DNA of 46,995 bases. Origin: Candidatus Gastranaerophilales bacterium (GTDB lineage Bacteria > Cyanobacteriota > Vampirovibrionia > Gastranaerophilales > Gastranaerophilaceae). Positions 1-8,471 of the stretch are shown in pieces. The stretch's first letter is position 1; each line of letters starts with the position of its first letter. The stretch lies in contig CALVAT010000007.1 of NCBI GenBank assembly GCA_944325565.1, forward strand, positions 1 through 46,995, written 5' to 3'. A program made the translations under genes and the position numbers. Under the pieces are notes generated by a model. It was not told the DNA's origin. It did not search any database and saw only the letters and a program-made list of their open reading frames with translations.

Positions 1-56
1 TTTTAAATATAGTTGAACTTTAACTTCGTTAAAGTTTCAACGGTGAGCTACCGACA
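1..56. repeat. 56-base direct repeat, copy 1 (two hairpins)
   Basis: This copy is identical to 108-163. Within it, 12-24 pairs with 28-41 around a 3-base loop (one bulged base), followed at once by a small hairpin in which CGGT (41-44) pairs with ACCG (50-53). The copy touches the window edge, so the unit could extend further upstream. No T-run follows, so it is not an ordinary terminator. Its function is unknown. Confidence 0.85.
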
Positions 57-107
57 CAGGGTTATGAATAAACTAATTATATCATAGTCGCTCAGTCGGA
101 TTAAAAT

Positions 108-163
108 TTTTAAATATAGTTGAACTTTAACTTCGTTAAAGTTTCAACGGTGAGCTACCGACA
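108..163. repeat. 56-base direct repeat, copy 2 (two hairpins)
   Basis: Exact second copy of 1-56, offset by 107 bases and separated by 51 bases of unrelated sequence. It carries the same long imperfect hairpin (119-148) and small hairpin (148-160). It lies about 100 bases upstream of the HIT gene start, so it could be part of its 5' region, an intergenic repeat family, or the end of a longer tandem array outside the window. Confidence 0.85.
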
Positions 164-259
164 AACTATAAATTTCGCTATTACTAAAACACAATATTTC
201 TACTTTTAAATTATATAATAATGCATTATAATAAATATCAAGAGGAATATAGGATTGAT

Positions 260-592
260 ATGGAAGATTGTATTTTTTGTAAAATAGCAAATAAAGAAAT
301 ACCATCGTCATTTGTATATGAGGATGAACACACAGTTGCTTTTAATGATTTAAATCCGCAGGCGCCAACACATATTCTTGTTATTCCTAAAGAGCACTAT
401 GCATCTTTAAATGAACTAGATAATGAACAGGTGATGTCTGCTTTATTTACGGCTGTTAAAAATGTGACAAAGCAACTAAACATAAAAGAATACAGAACAG
501 TAATCAATACCGGAGAATCTGCAGGACAAACAGTTTTTCATATGCATATCCACATCTTAGCCGGCAGACCTCTAAAATGGCCACCGGGGTAG
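260..592 (+). CDS. HIT family protein (HinT-like nucleotide hydrolase)
   Basis: 110-residue histidine triad protein, the normal length for the HinT group, which hydrolyses purine nucleoside phosphoramidates and related AMP conjugates in the cytosol. The active-site triad His-x-His-x-His is visible at residues 94, 96 and 98 near the C-terminus, and Cys4/Cys7 form the CxxC seen in zinc-binding HIT members. An in-frame ATG lies upstream at 221, but -10-like TATAAT hexamers at 214-219 and 227-232 make it unlikely to be transcribed. The ATG at 260 has AAGAGGA at 240-246 and starts exactly at the family's conserved N-terminus. A TPR gene follows after 15 bases, probably in the same transcript. The exact substrate is not deducible. 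Confidence 0.9.
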   Translation: MEDCIFCKIANKEIPSSFVYEDEHTVAFNDLNPQAPTHILVIPKEHYASLNELDNEQVMSALFTAVKNVTKQLNIKEYRTVINTGESAGQTVFHMHIHILAGRPLKWPPG

Positions 593-607
593 TTATCGGG
601 TATTATC

Positions 608-2233
608 ATGTCTAATAACTTAGTTTTAATAATATTATTAATATTTTTTATTCTCGGGATTTTGTATGTCTTTTTTAAATTAAAAGAGGGTGTTTCCTCT
701 CAAAACAAAAATGGAGAAAATCTACAAATTTCGCCAGAAGAAGTATATCAGCAGGTTGAAGCATTAATCGCAAATGCAGACTATAACACTGCTCAAAAAC
801 TTGCAAAAAAATATTTAAACCAGAATCCCTACCACCACGATTTGCGCAAACTTCTTGTAAAAATTTATATAACAATACAAAAAGAATACGAAGCCATTTC
901 AAATCTGCTTGTATTAATAAAAACATTTCCGGATGATATCACTTTATACAGCCAGATTGCTGATTTATACAGAGATACCCACCAGACAAAAAAAGCCGTA
1001 TATTATTACAGCTATATATTAAGCAAAGATAAATATGATCTCCACGCAATGAAAGCTTTAGCTTTAATATATTACAATAATAAACAAAAAGATTCTGCTC
1101 TCAAGTTGTACAGACAGCTCGTTACACTTGTTGAAAATGAAAACGAAAAACTCGAATATTATGAAATATTAGGCAGCTTATATTCTTCAATGAATCAGTA
1201 TGAAAAGGCAATAAGTGTATACAAAAAAGTACTTGAAAAAGATTCTGCAAATATAGAAGTAATAAAAGATATGCGCAGAATCTATCTTAAGCTTAAAGAT
1301 ACAGATAATGTGCTCTATTACTCAAGACTACTTGTTAATCTTGAACCAGAAAACTATAAATCTTATGAAGAAATTATAGACTTATTATTCCACCTGCACA
1401 TGTACGACGATGCCTTGTCTTACGCTCAAAAAGCAATGGAAATACCTAACGCAGATATCTATACTCTAAAAAATTATATAGCTAAAATCTATATATATAC
1501 GGGAAAAACAGATGAAAGTATTGAACTTATCTCTGAAACAATCAAACAAGACCCGACCAATTTACTTCTAAGCCAGACTCTCGCAATGGCATATTGTATG
1601 AATAAAAACTTTGATATGGCCAAAAAAGTTTGCCACGATGCAATTGAAGTAGCAATACCATCTGACATCAAAATAATACACAATAATCTATCATCAATTC
1701 TGACAGAAGAAGCCGTTTATCTACTAAACAACGGTAAAACAAAACAGGCTTTTGATAAATTTACAGAAGCAATGCAATATAATAATGAAAACCCCGAAAT
1801 CTACTACAAACTTGCACTGGCAAATAACTCTATAAAAAATTACTCAGAAGCTATTAAACAGTGTAAAAGGGCTATAGAGCTTGCTCCAGAAATAAGCCTC
1901 TACTATGAAACACTAGGCGATATATATATGGGAATTCAAAACTTTATTGAAGCTAAAAGATATTATAAAGAGGCTGTTTTTATTGATCCTAAAAACGCAA
2001 GAGCCCATGCACTTTTTGGTACTTTACAGTCAAAAGATGGTGATCACGACAATGCAATAAAATCTTTAGAAACAGCTGTCGCGCTTGAACCCAATAATAT
2101 CGATATAAGATATAACCTAGCGCTCGCTTATGAAGTAGCAGGAAGAAAAGATGAGGCTAAAATTCAATACCAGAAAGTACTTGAAGAAGATCCTAATCAC
2201 AAAGAAGCAATGAACAACATAAAACTTTTATAA
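608..2233 (+). CDS. Membrane-anchored tetratricopeptide repeat protein
   Basis: 541 residues. A hydrophobic segment at about residues 4-24 looks like a signal anchor, leaving the rest on one side of the inner membrane. From about residue 45 to the end the protein is a run of 34-residue TPR-type helical hairpins with the usual Ala/Gly/Tyr spacing and the typical final Asp-Pro-x-Asn of each repeat. TPR arrays are protein-protein interaction scaffolds, for example in pilus assembly, secretion or envelope biogenesis, but nothing here identifies the partner. It starts 15 bases after the HIT gene and ends two bases before the convergent prepilin gene, with no terminator in between. Confidence 0.85.
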   Translation: MSNNLVLIILLIFFILGILYVFFKLKEGVSSQNKNGENLQISPEEVYQQVEALIANADYNTAQKLAKKYLNQNPYHHDLRKLLVKIYITIQKEYEAISNLLVLIKTFPDDITLYSQIADLYRDTHQTKKAVYYYSYILSKDKYDLHAMKALALIYYNNKQKDSALKLYRQLVTLVENENEKLEYYEILGSLYSSMNQYEKAISVYKKVLEKDSANIEVIKDMRRIYLKLKDTDNVLYYSRLLVNLEPENYKSYEEIIDLLFHLHMYDDALSYAQKAMEIPNADIYTLKNYIAKIYIYTGKTDESIELISETIKQDPTNLLLSQTLAMAYCMNKNFDMAKKVCHDAIEVAIPSDIKIIHNNLSSILTEEAVYLLNNGKTKQAFDKFTEAMQYNNENPEIYYKLALANNSIKNYSEAIKQCKRAIELAPEISLYYETLGDIYMGIQNFIEAKRYYKEAVFIDPKNARAHALFGTLQSKDGDHDNAIKSLETAVALEPNNIDIRYNLALAYEVAGRKDEAKIQYQKVLEEDPNHKEAMNNIKLL

Positions 2234-2235
2234 GG

Positions 2236-3150
2236 TCAAAACCTGTCATTTATTTCGACTCTACATAAAGGTTCATCAGTTTCTTTTTTTAGCACACAGG
2301 GTTTATCATATCCATGGCTTTGCGGGCTAAAAGACTTTATTTCAAGAGCCGTACCCTGATGCTGCCTTAATATCGAATCCCTTATTGAAAACTCATCATA
2401 AAAAGGGTATTCTTTCCCGTCAAAAGCCGCTGTTTGTGCATCATAATATGTTCTAGACTGCGAAGATAATGGAGTTGAGTCTAACGGATATTGAACATAA
2501 GCAGAAAAATATCTCGTATCAGTTGTAGGATATCCGGCCGGAAGAACCGTCCCCCTCGTTGTTACAATAAACGGTACAATATCAATAACTCCCTTTTTGT
2601 TAATAAATGCGCTATTCGGGCCCTTTTTACCATTTAAGTCTACCCATACTATAAAATATCTTACAGTAACTATCTGATTCTTACTTACACCATTTTGCAC
2701 TTTTACCTGCTGCAATGGCGAAATATAAAATTTCATAGAATTTGCAGCCATAAATGCCATATTATCTTCGTTAAAAGTGTTGCTGGTTATATATTCTGGT
2801 ACAGTCTTAAAATTTTCTCCGCAGTTGTAAAAAAGTGTGTTTATATATCCACCGCCATCTGGCTGCATCGGGTCTGTAGCAATCAGCTCGCATAGCCGTT
2901 GCGCTGATTTATATGGATCAGGACGCCCGTTAGCCCCAGGAAATATTCCGTTTTCTTCACGTAATTTTTCATAAGAATTATATATAGCATCTTCAAGCGA
3001 AGTAAAAACTCTTGAATATGCAAGCGGAACAGCTTTGTAAGAAGGTCGTATTGTTTTAAATAATAACATCACAATAAAACCAACTATTGCAATAATAAGT
3101 ACAACTTCTGCCAGATTGTATGCTTTTTTCATTAATTTTACTATTTTCAT
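2236..3150 (-). CDS. Type IV prepilin-like protein (pseudopilin)
   Basis: 304 residues. The N-terminus is a class III prepilin signal: a short basic leader, then Ala as the residue before the cut, then Tyr-Asn-Leu-Ala-Glu, which puts the conserved Glu at +5, followed by a hydrophobic helix of about 20 residues. Ala instead of the usual Gly at -1 is a tolerated variant for prepilin peptidases. The C-terminal 250 residues should be a globular domain outside the membrane, with several cysteines. The start ATG overlaps the stop of the DUF3326 gene as ATGA, so translation is likely coupled. It is probably a minor pilin or type II secretion-like pseudopilin; the class is not resolved. Confidence 0.8.
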   Translation of the reverse strand: MKIVKLMKKAYNLAEVVLIIAIVGFIVMLLFKTIRPSYKAVPLAYSRVFTSLEDAIYNSYEKLREENGIFPGANGRPDPYKSAQRLCELIATDPMQPDGGGYINTLFYNCGENFKTVPEYITSNTFNEDNMAFMAANSMKFYISPLQQVKVQNGVSKNQIVTVRYFIVWVDLNGKKGPNSAFINKKGVIDIVPFIVTTRGTVLPAGYPTTDTRYFSAYVQYPLDSTPLSSQSRTYYDAQTAAFDGKEYPFYDEFSIRDSILRQHQGTALEIKSFSPQSHGYDKPCVLKKETDEPLCRVEINDRF

Positions 3151-4136
3151 TTTTCCAGTATGTTTATATAATCTTCGTACGTTTCAAGCTCTATTACACC
3201 ATCCAGATGTATTGCATTTTTGTCTATGTTTAAAACAGAACTGTTTTCTTTAATTGCATAAACAGGAATATTTTGCGATAACGCGTCAAGCACAACAGAA
3301 GCCCCCAGAGCATTATAAGGCACTGACACAGAATGCAAATCCGACACTGTTATATAACTCTCTTTTGACTTAATATCCGGAGCTTTTAAATCAATAAGCT
3401 GCGGAGCATTTTTTAACCCGAACAAAAGACATGGTAAAAATGTAGGAGTTATATATTCAGCACTGACTTTAGGATTAACAATTTTTCCTGTTATTGTCAC
3501 ATCTTCAAAAGCAGGAGCATGTACGCAGGGACACATAAGTTTCCTTGTAAGATAGTGAGATATTACAGCCTCAACACCGCCTACAATATCCACCCCGTCA
3601 CCGTTTTCGTAATCATCCTCCGGCGGTTCATCAAAAGCACAAACAACAGCAAGTGCCTGTGCACCGCGTTGTATAAGTTTTTCTCCAGCGGACAGAAGGG
3701 TTTCGGGATTATTCACTTTACCGGAAGAAATCCCGTTAGTCGTTGTAAAGAATTCTATACCAGCTGGTTCACAAGATACCTCATAACCGATAACATCAAT
3801 ACCATAAACAGTTTTAACGGCATTTATCGTGTTTATATGAATATTAAGTACATTTTCACTGATAGCTCTGTCAAATATTACACCTATTTTATTGTTAGTT
3901 GAAGGTTTTAGGGCAATATTTCCTTTAACAAATTCATCGATAGCAAAACCTTCAACGTAGTACATATTGGCCGTTATTCCGGAAAATAAAGCGGCATTCA
4001 CAATATTCGGGTTAACTATTAAAGGAATACGCCGCGCTATTTTTTGTGCATAAAGACTTGCATCACCGGCATATCCGCCGATAGATGCTCCTATTCCTGT
4101 AGGAACTATCATTAAAGCTGTTTTTTTATTACTCAT
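3147..4136 (-). CDS. DUF3326 family protein
   Basis: 329 residues matching what I recall of DUF3326, a conserved family of unknown function found mainly in cyanobacteria and plastid-bearing lineages. Visible features are an N-terminal Val-Pro-Thr-Gly-Ile-Gly-Ala loop, a nucleotide-binding-like Gly-rich turn, a central acidic stretch (Glu-Pro-Pro-Glu-Asp-Asp) and a Cys-Pro-Cys-x-His-Ala-Pro motif that could bind metal. No signal peptide or membrane segment is seen. It overlaps the upstream hydrolase gene by 8 bases and the downstream prepilin gene by 4, so the three are probably one translationally coupled operon. The family identification is from memory and the role is unknown. Confidence 0.75.
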   Translation of the reverse strand: MSNKKTALMIVPTGIGASIGGYAGDASLYAQKIARRIPLIVNPNIVNAALFSGITANMYYVEGFAIDEFVKGNIALKPSTNNKIGVIFDRAISENVLNIHINTINAVKTVYGIDVIGYEVSCEPAGIEFFTTTNGISSGKVNNPETLLSAGEKLIQRGAQALAVVCAFDEPPEDDYENGDGVDIVGGVEAVISHYLTRKLMCPCVHAPAFEDVTITGKIVNPKVSAEYITPTFLPCLLFGLKNAPQLIDLKAPDIKSKESYITVSDLHSVSVPYNALGASVVLDALSQNIPVYAIKENSSVLNIDKNAIHLDGVIELETYEDYINILEK

Positions 4137-4812
4137 TAATCTTTATACTTTCTCCACAGTATAACACTGTGCATTTTTTTCCGAGTTCTTCTATTTTTAA
4201 TTTAAAGTAATCAGTGTCTGCATTAATTAAATCAAAAGTATTGTAATGCATAGGTATAATATGTTTTGCATTGAGCCACTGTGCAGCGTTTATTGCATCA
4301 TTAACACCCATTGTATAATGAGATCCTATCGGCAATAATGCAATATCCGGCCTGTAAACTTCTCCAGCCGTTTTCATTTCTGCATGCAAACAGGTATCTC
4401 CCGCATGATAAATTTTTATGCCGTTAATTTCAAATAAAATCGAAGCAGGCATACCGGCGTAAAAACCTTCGGGCGTAGAACTGCTGTGAAATGCCGGAAG
4501 AAATCTTGCGCTGCCCCACGGGTATTCAATTTTTCCACCCATATTTATGCCCTGGGCTGCAGCCCCTTTGCTCATACAATAGCTTGCCAGTTCAAAAATT
4601 GTACAAATAGGAGCATTTAAGGACTTTGATAATGGAATAGCATCCCCGAGATGGTCAGAGTGTCCATGAGTCACGAAAATATCTGTAATCTTATTATTTT
4701 TTAAGTCAAAAACAGCCTTTGGGTTTCCTGTAATAAATGGATCTATTAAAATACCATAATCCCCGGTTTTTATATAAAAGGCACTATGGCCTATATATTG
4801 CAGTGATACCAT
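4129..4812 (-). CDS. Metallo-beta-lactamase-fold hydrolase, UPF0173 family
   Basis: 227 residues, the full length of the UPF0173 metal-dependent hydrolases. The fold signature Thr-His-Gly-His-Ser-Asp-His is at about residues 48-54 and supplies the di-metal ligands. Further ligands are the His-Ala-Gly-Asp-Thr motif near residue 136 and the Pro-Met-His-Tyr near residue 192. It is predicted to be cytosolic. The physiological substrate of this family is not established. First gene of a three-gene overlapping minus-strand operon with a DUF3326 protein and a prepilin. It is divergent from the HD-GYP gene, with about 110 bases between the two starts. Confidence 0.88.
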   Translation of the reverse strand: MVSLQYIGHSAFYIKTGDYGILIDPFITGNPKAVFDLKNNKITDIFVTHGHSDHLGDAIPLSKSLNAPICTIFELASYCMSKGAAAQGINMGGKIEYPWGSARFLPAFHSSSTPEGFYAGMPASILFEINGIKIYHAGDTCLHAEMKTAGEVYRPDIALLPIGSHYTMGVNDAINAAQWLNAKHIIPMHYNTFDLINADTDYFKLKIEELGKKCTVLYCGESIKINE

Positions 4813-4887
4813 AATTAATGCTCCTGTATTAATAGCTTTTATTTTTTATATTATACCAGTAATTTTTAAATTCATATAAACGAATTG

Positions 4888-4916
4888 TTGGCAAAAGCTG
4901 TTAACTTGCATATAAT
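4888..4916 (+). promoter_or_regulatory. Predicted sigma-70 promoter of the HD-GYP gene
   Basis: TTGGCA (4888-4893), 17-base spacer, TATAAT (4911-4916). The expected start of transcription is about 4923-4924, coincident with the ATG at 4924, so the mRNA may be leaderless. No Shine-Dalgarno sequence precedes that ATG. Confidence 0.65.
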
Positions 4917-4923
4917 TATTAGT

Positions 4924-5931
4924 ATGGAAAAGATTGAAGTAGAAGAGTTGGTCAAATTTAAAATGCTCCCTTTTGACCTGTATAATGATAACGGGGACAA
5001 ACTTGTTAACGCCGGTGAAATTTTAACATCAGGAAAACTTTTGCAAATCAGTCAGTATGAAAATTTGTATAAAGAGACCCCTAAAACACAAAAATCGTCC
5101 AAAAAACAAAAACAACAACAAGAAGTTGAAATAAATATTATAGATGAGCCTGCTTCCTTTGAAAAAGAAAAACCTAAAGAGATTATTTTTGATAAAACCG
5201 TTAACAGAAAATCAAAAATCAAAGCTCAGGCTCAGGTAGATATGAAATCTTATTTTGCAACAACAATGTTTGCCATTCAAGAAAATGCAAAGCAAGATGC
5301 TATACAGATGGTCGGCGAAATTAAGGATAAGATACTTGATGACGTACATGCTATTCTTCCAGAAGTTAAATACTGTTCACAGCTAAAACTTCTTGGTAAT
5401 TATTATGACTGCCATTCTTTAAATACGGCAATACTTGTTACAGCTCTAGGATACAAACTTAACCTTGACGAAGATTATCTTGAAAAATTAACAAAAGCTG
5501 CATTGCTGCACGATATAGGTATGACAAGACTGCCTAAAGAAATTCTTGAAAAAACTATCCTTTCCCAACAGGATACAAAAGTTTTTCAAACCCATACACA
5601 GATAGGTTATAAAATACTTAAACAGGAAATGGGCTTGCCTGAAGACATTTGCCTTGTTGCATTAGAACACCACGAAAATAATGATGGCTCAGGATATCCA
5701 TTTAAATTATCCGGCGAGCAAATAAGTGAAATGGCACGAATGGTTGGATTATGCAGCTTTTTTGATGATTTAACATCCAACAGAACCCCTCTAAGAATAA
5801 AGAACACAAAAGAAGCTCTTCGTGTAATGCTTGAAGTCGGCTCAAAAAAATTCACACCGCAGCTTTTATACCAGTTTGTTAATATGTATAATTATAATGA
5901 TCTGGAATCATACGAAGAGATGGCCCAATAA
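4924..5931 (+). CDS. HD-GYP domain protein (putative c-di-GMP phosphodiesterase)
   Basis: 335 residues. The C-terminal half is an HD-GYP domain: His164, His-Asp at 196-197, a later His, the His-His-Glu triad and then Asp-Gly-Ser-Gly-Tyr-Pro at 254-259, all ligands of the metal centre that hydrolyses cyclic di-GMP. The N-terminal region (residues 1-110) is a small beta domain followed by a Lys/Gln-rich linker; it is not a recognisable receiver or PAS. The longer reading frame begins at 4885, but its first codons lie between the -35 and -10 hexamers, so 4924 is the likely start. TAA overlaps the trmFO ATG by one base, implying coupling. It could be a degenerate signalling protein rather than an active enzyme, but all main motifs are present. 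Confidence 0.82.
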   Translation: MEKIEVEELVKFKMLPFDLYNDNGDKLVNAGEILTSGKLLQISQYENLYKETPKTQKSSKKQKQQQEVEINIIDEPASFEKEKPKEIIFDKTVNRKSKIKAQAQVDMKSYFATTMFAIQENAKQDAIQMVGEIKDKILDDVHAILPEVKYCSQLKLLGNYYDCHSLNTAILVTALGYKLNLDEDYLEKLTKAALLHDIGMTRLPKEILEKTILSQQDTKVFQTHTQIGYKILKQEMGLPEDICLVALEHHENNDGSGYPFKLSGEQISEMARMVGLCSFFDDLTSNRTPLRIKNTKEALRVMLEVGSKKFTPQLLYQFVNMYNYNDLESYEEMAQ

Positions 5932-7250
5932 TGAATAACACAAGAGTAAAAGTGATAGGCGCCGGACTTGCAGGAAGCGAAGCTGCTTTGCAGCTTGCAA
6001 AATACGGCTTTGATGTTGATTTGTATGAAATGCGCCCGCTAAAAACTACCGGAGCACATACAACAGATAAACCGGCAGAGTTTGTATGCAGCAACAGCCT
6101 CGGCTCAATAGACCCGACAAATGCAAGCGGGCTTTTAAAACAGGAAATGACGATTCTTGGCTCGTATCTTATTAATGTTGCAAAAGAATCACAGGTGCCG
6201 GCCGGCAATGCTCTTGCAATAGACAGAACTGTTTTTTCTCAAAAAGTGGAAAATCTGATTCAAAAAAGCGGAAAAATTAACCTGATTCGAGAAGAGATAG
6301 AAAAAATTCCGCCGGATACCCCTGTAATCATAGCGTCAGGCCCGTTAACATCAGACTCTCTTGCTGCTGATATAAAACAGTTTACAGGCTCAGAGCATCT
6401 GCACTTTTTTGATGCAATTGCCCCTATTGTGGAAAAAGACTCCATCAATTTTGACAAAGCCTTCTATGCCAGCCGTTATGACAAAGGCGAAGCCTCATAT
6501 ATAAACTGTCCTATGAATAAACAGGAATATGAAAAATTCTACGAAATTTTAACTAATGCTCCGAAAATAGAACTAAAAGAATTTGAAAAGGATGCTAAAT
6601 TTTTTGAATCCTGCCTTCCGATAGAAGTTCTTGCCGCACGCGGAATAGATACTTTAAGATACGGCCCGATGAAACCTGTAGGACTTGTGGACAAAAGAAC
6701 GGGTATAGAAAATTATGCAGTTGTACAATTAAGACAGGATAATGTTTCTGGTACAATGTATAATCTTGTAGGTTTTCAAACAAACCTAAAATGGGGCAGC
6801 CAGAAAGAACTTTTGCACGCTATCCCCGGACTTGAAAATGCAAATATCCTGAGATACGGCGTTATGCACAGAAATACCTTTATAAACAGCCCGTCATTAC
6901 TTGAACCTACACTGCAATGCAGAAAAAGAAAAGATTTATTCTTTGCCGGCCAAATTACAGGAACAGAAGGGTACACAGAATCAATTGCCTCAGGAATGTT
7001 AGCAGGAATTAATATGGCAAGATTCCTTAATAATGAAGATTTACTGACACTGCCGGATATAACAATGCTCGGAGCGTTAATGAAATATATAACCACATGC
7101 GACAAAAAACATTTTCAACCTATAAATTCAAACTGGGGCATTGTTGCGGAGTTGGTTGCAGATAAAAAAATAAAAAAGAACAAAAAGCTCAAAACAGAAA
7201 TGCTTTCTAACCGTTCTCTGGATTATATGAATTCAAATTTTAATATATAA
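5931..7250 (+). CDS. trmFO: tRNA (uracil-54-C5)-methyltransferase, folate/FAD-dependent
   Basis: 439 residues. The N-terminal dinucleotide-binding loop Gly-Ala-Gly-Leu-Ala-Gly binds FAD, followed by the family-specific Tyr-Glu-Met-Arg-Pro and the Cys-Ser-Asn-Ser segment. Near the C-terminus Gly-Gln-Ile-Thr-Gly-Thr-Glu-Gly-Tyr-Thr-Glu is the hallmark of TrmFO. The enzyme makes 5-methyluridine at position 54 in the T loop of tRNA using methylenetetrahydrofolate and FADH2, the alternative to the SAM-dependent TrmA. Length and motifs are complete. It overlaps the HD-GYP stop codon by one base, probably an operon of convenience. An AT-rich perfect palindrome follows the stop. Confidence 0.95.
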   Translation: MNNTRVKVIGAGLAGSEAALQLAKYGFDVDLYEMRPLKTTGAHTTDKPAEFVCSNSLGSIDPTNASGLLKQEMTILGSYLINVAKESQVPAGNALAIDRTVFSQKVENLIQKSGKINLIREEIEKIPPDTPVIIASGPLTSDSLAADIKQFTGSEHLHFFDAIAPIVEKDSINFDKAFYASRYDKGEASYINCPMNKQEYEKFYEILTNAPKIELKEFEKDAKFFESCLPIEVLAARGIDTLRYGPMKPVGLVDKRTGIENYAVVQLRQDNVSGTMYNLVGFQTNLKWGSQKELLHAIPGLENANILRYGVMHRNTFINSPSLLEPTLQCRKRKDLFFAGQITGTEGYTESIASGMLAGINMARFLNNEDLLTLPDITMLGALMKYITTCDKKHFQPINSNWGIVAELVADKKIKKNKKLKTEMLSNRSLDYMNSNFNI

Positions 7251-7257
7251 TGACCGT

Positions 7258-7283
7258 ATTAATTATTACCGGTAATAATTAAT
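7258..7283. terminator. 26-base perfect palindrome between convergent genes
   Basis: Thirteen bases on each side are exactly complementary, centred on ACCGGT (7268-7273). It sits between the stops of trmFO and the minus-strand HExxH gene, where a bidirectional terminator would be expected. However, there is no T-run on either side, so it might instead be a protein-binding site. Confidence 0.45.
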
Positions 7284-7290
7284 GTATCCT

Positions 7291-8409
7291 TTATTCTACA
7301 ATAAATCCGGGCATTTGTTTGTCAACGAGTTTGCCGTTGAATTTTTCCAAAAGTTTGTGAAAAATGAAACTGACAGTATCTCCTGCTTGGTATCCATTTT
7401 CCAGCGCCTCTGATTCTACAATTTGTTTTTCGTAAACCGATTCATTATCTTTAAAATCAGTGTAATTATCAAAATTTTCTTTGTATTGTTTTGCTTTCTG
7501 CGCTTTTTCGCCGCTCAGCAAGCCTTTTTCGTATAGTCTGACATCTCTGTACTGGCGGGCATGTGTCAATTCATGTTCTGTTATGGTAGTAAAAAACGGT
7601 TTGTAATCACAACCCGGATAATCCGAATTAAAAATAAGCTTCCTTTCAGAATCTCTGTAAAATGCAAACTGTGTTGGTTCACCTCTTTTATATCCGAGGT
7701 GCGCACATCTCAATTGTATATTTTCATCTTTCAGTCTGTTTTTTTGTATCGCATCTTTAAAAAGGTTGAGTTTAAATTCCTGAGGCTTCCAGAGCATTGT
7801 GTGAATATAGTCGCAGTTATAAACATCCTCAGGCAAACCGTCGTTGGAATGTGTTACAGATTTTTCCGTTATATAGCCGTCTTTATCTCTTTGAATTGTT
7901 GTTTGATAATAGTTTTTAGGTATTTTGTTTTGGTATTGATTTATTGAAGTTGTTTCAATATAAGGAGCATCTGGGTTTGTTTTTTGTTTTTCAACAAGTG
8001 ATTTTGTTACAACTTTCTTGTTGTCCTGATTTTCAGTAACTGTAAAAACTTCTTTTCTTGTTTTTACAACACTTTTGTTCTTTAAATTAACAACCGATGT
8101 TTTTACTTCTCTGTACGGAAGTGTCCCATTTTGGTTGAATATACGGGCTTCTCCCGTTATATAGAATCTTTTTATCATATAGGGAAGATTGGCAAATTGA
8201 AATACCCGATGAAGCAAGTTGTTGTCCTTATCTCGCAGAGTAGATATTTTTGTTTTTCTTCCCTGTTTGTTTAAAACCTCTACGGTATCCATCGACACGG
8301 CATCGGGAAAGATTTTTTTTATTACTTCCTGCTCAATTGCCTGATTTAAAACTTTTTTAAGCAATTTGGGTTTAATTGTATTAGTAATACCAGTCGAAGA
8401 AATTGCCAC
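7291..8409 (-). CDS. Uncharacterised protein with HExxH metalloprotease motif
   Basis: 372 residues, not assignable to a named family by eye. A His-Glu-Leu-Thr-His motif near residue 280 matches the zincin consensus HExxH, and an acidic Glu-Ser-Glu-Ala-Leu about 55 residues later could supply the third zinc ligand, as in gluzincin-type peptidases. The N-terminal 250 residues are hydrophilic and rich in Lys, Thr and Asn, with beta-strand-like periodicity. No classical signal peptide or membrane span is seen. The N-terminus is short and Ser/Thr/Asn-rich, resembling other lineage-specific proteins in this window. It is flanked by trmFO (convergent) and a helicase (divergent), and is probably a monocistronic accessory gene. 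Protease activity is an inference. Confidence 0.6.
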   Translation of the reverse strand: MAISSTGITNTIKPKLLKKVLNQAIEQEVIKKIFPDAVSMDTVEVLNKQGRKTKISTLRDKDNNLLHRVFQFANLPYMIKRFYITGEARIFNQNGTLPYREVKTSVVNLKNKSVVKTRKEVFTVTENQDNKKVVTKSLVEKQKTNPDAPYIETTSINQYQNKIPKNYYQTTIQRDKDGYITEKSVTHSNDGLPEDVYNCDYIHTMLWKPQEFKLNLFKDAIQKNRLKDENIQLRCAHLGYKRGEPTQFAFYRDSERKLIFNSDYPGCDYKPFFTTITEHELTHARQYRDVRLYEKGLLSGEKAQKAKQYKENFDNYTDFKDNESVYEKQIVESEALENGYQAGDTVSFIFHKLLEKFNGKLVDKQMPGFIVE

Positions 8410-8471
8410 TTACGGTTTACCTGCCTTGTCCACATTTTTACAATGACATAAAAACAAATCGCTTAAAAAAA

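Noticed and set aside
12-41. Integron attC site
   Set aside because: The outer elements are in the order GTTRRRY then RYYYAAC, opposite to an attC site, and no integrase gene is seen.
86-100. tRNA fragment
   Set aside because: GCTCAGTCGG at 90-99 resembles a tRNA D arm, but no anticodon or T arm can be placed around it.
1-163. CRISPR array reading of the edge repeats
   Set aside because: The repeat is 56 bases and the spacer 51, only two copies are visible, and no cas gene is present.
221-259. N-terminal extension of the HIT protein
   Set aside because: It overlaps likely -10 hexamers and lacks a ribosome binding site; the family begins at 260.
7258-7283. Strong intrinsic terminator
   Set aside because: The palindrome is perfect but AT-rich with no T-run, so the terminator call is kept only at low confidence.
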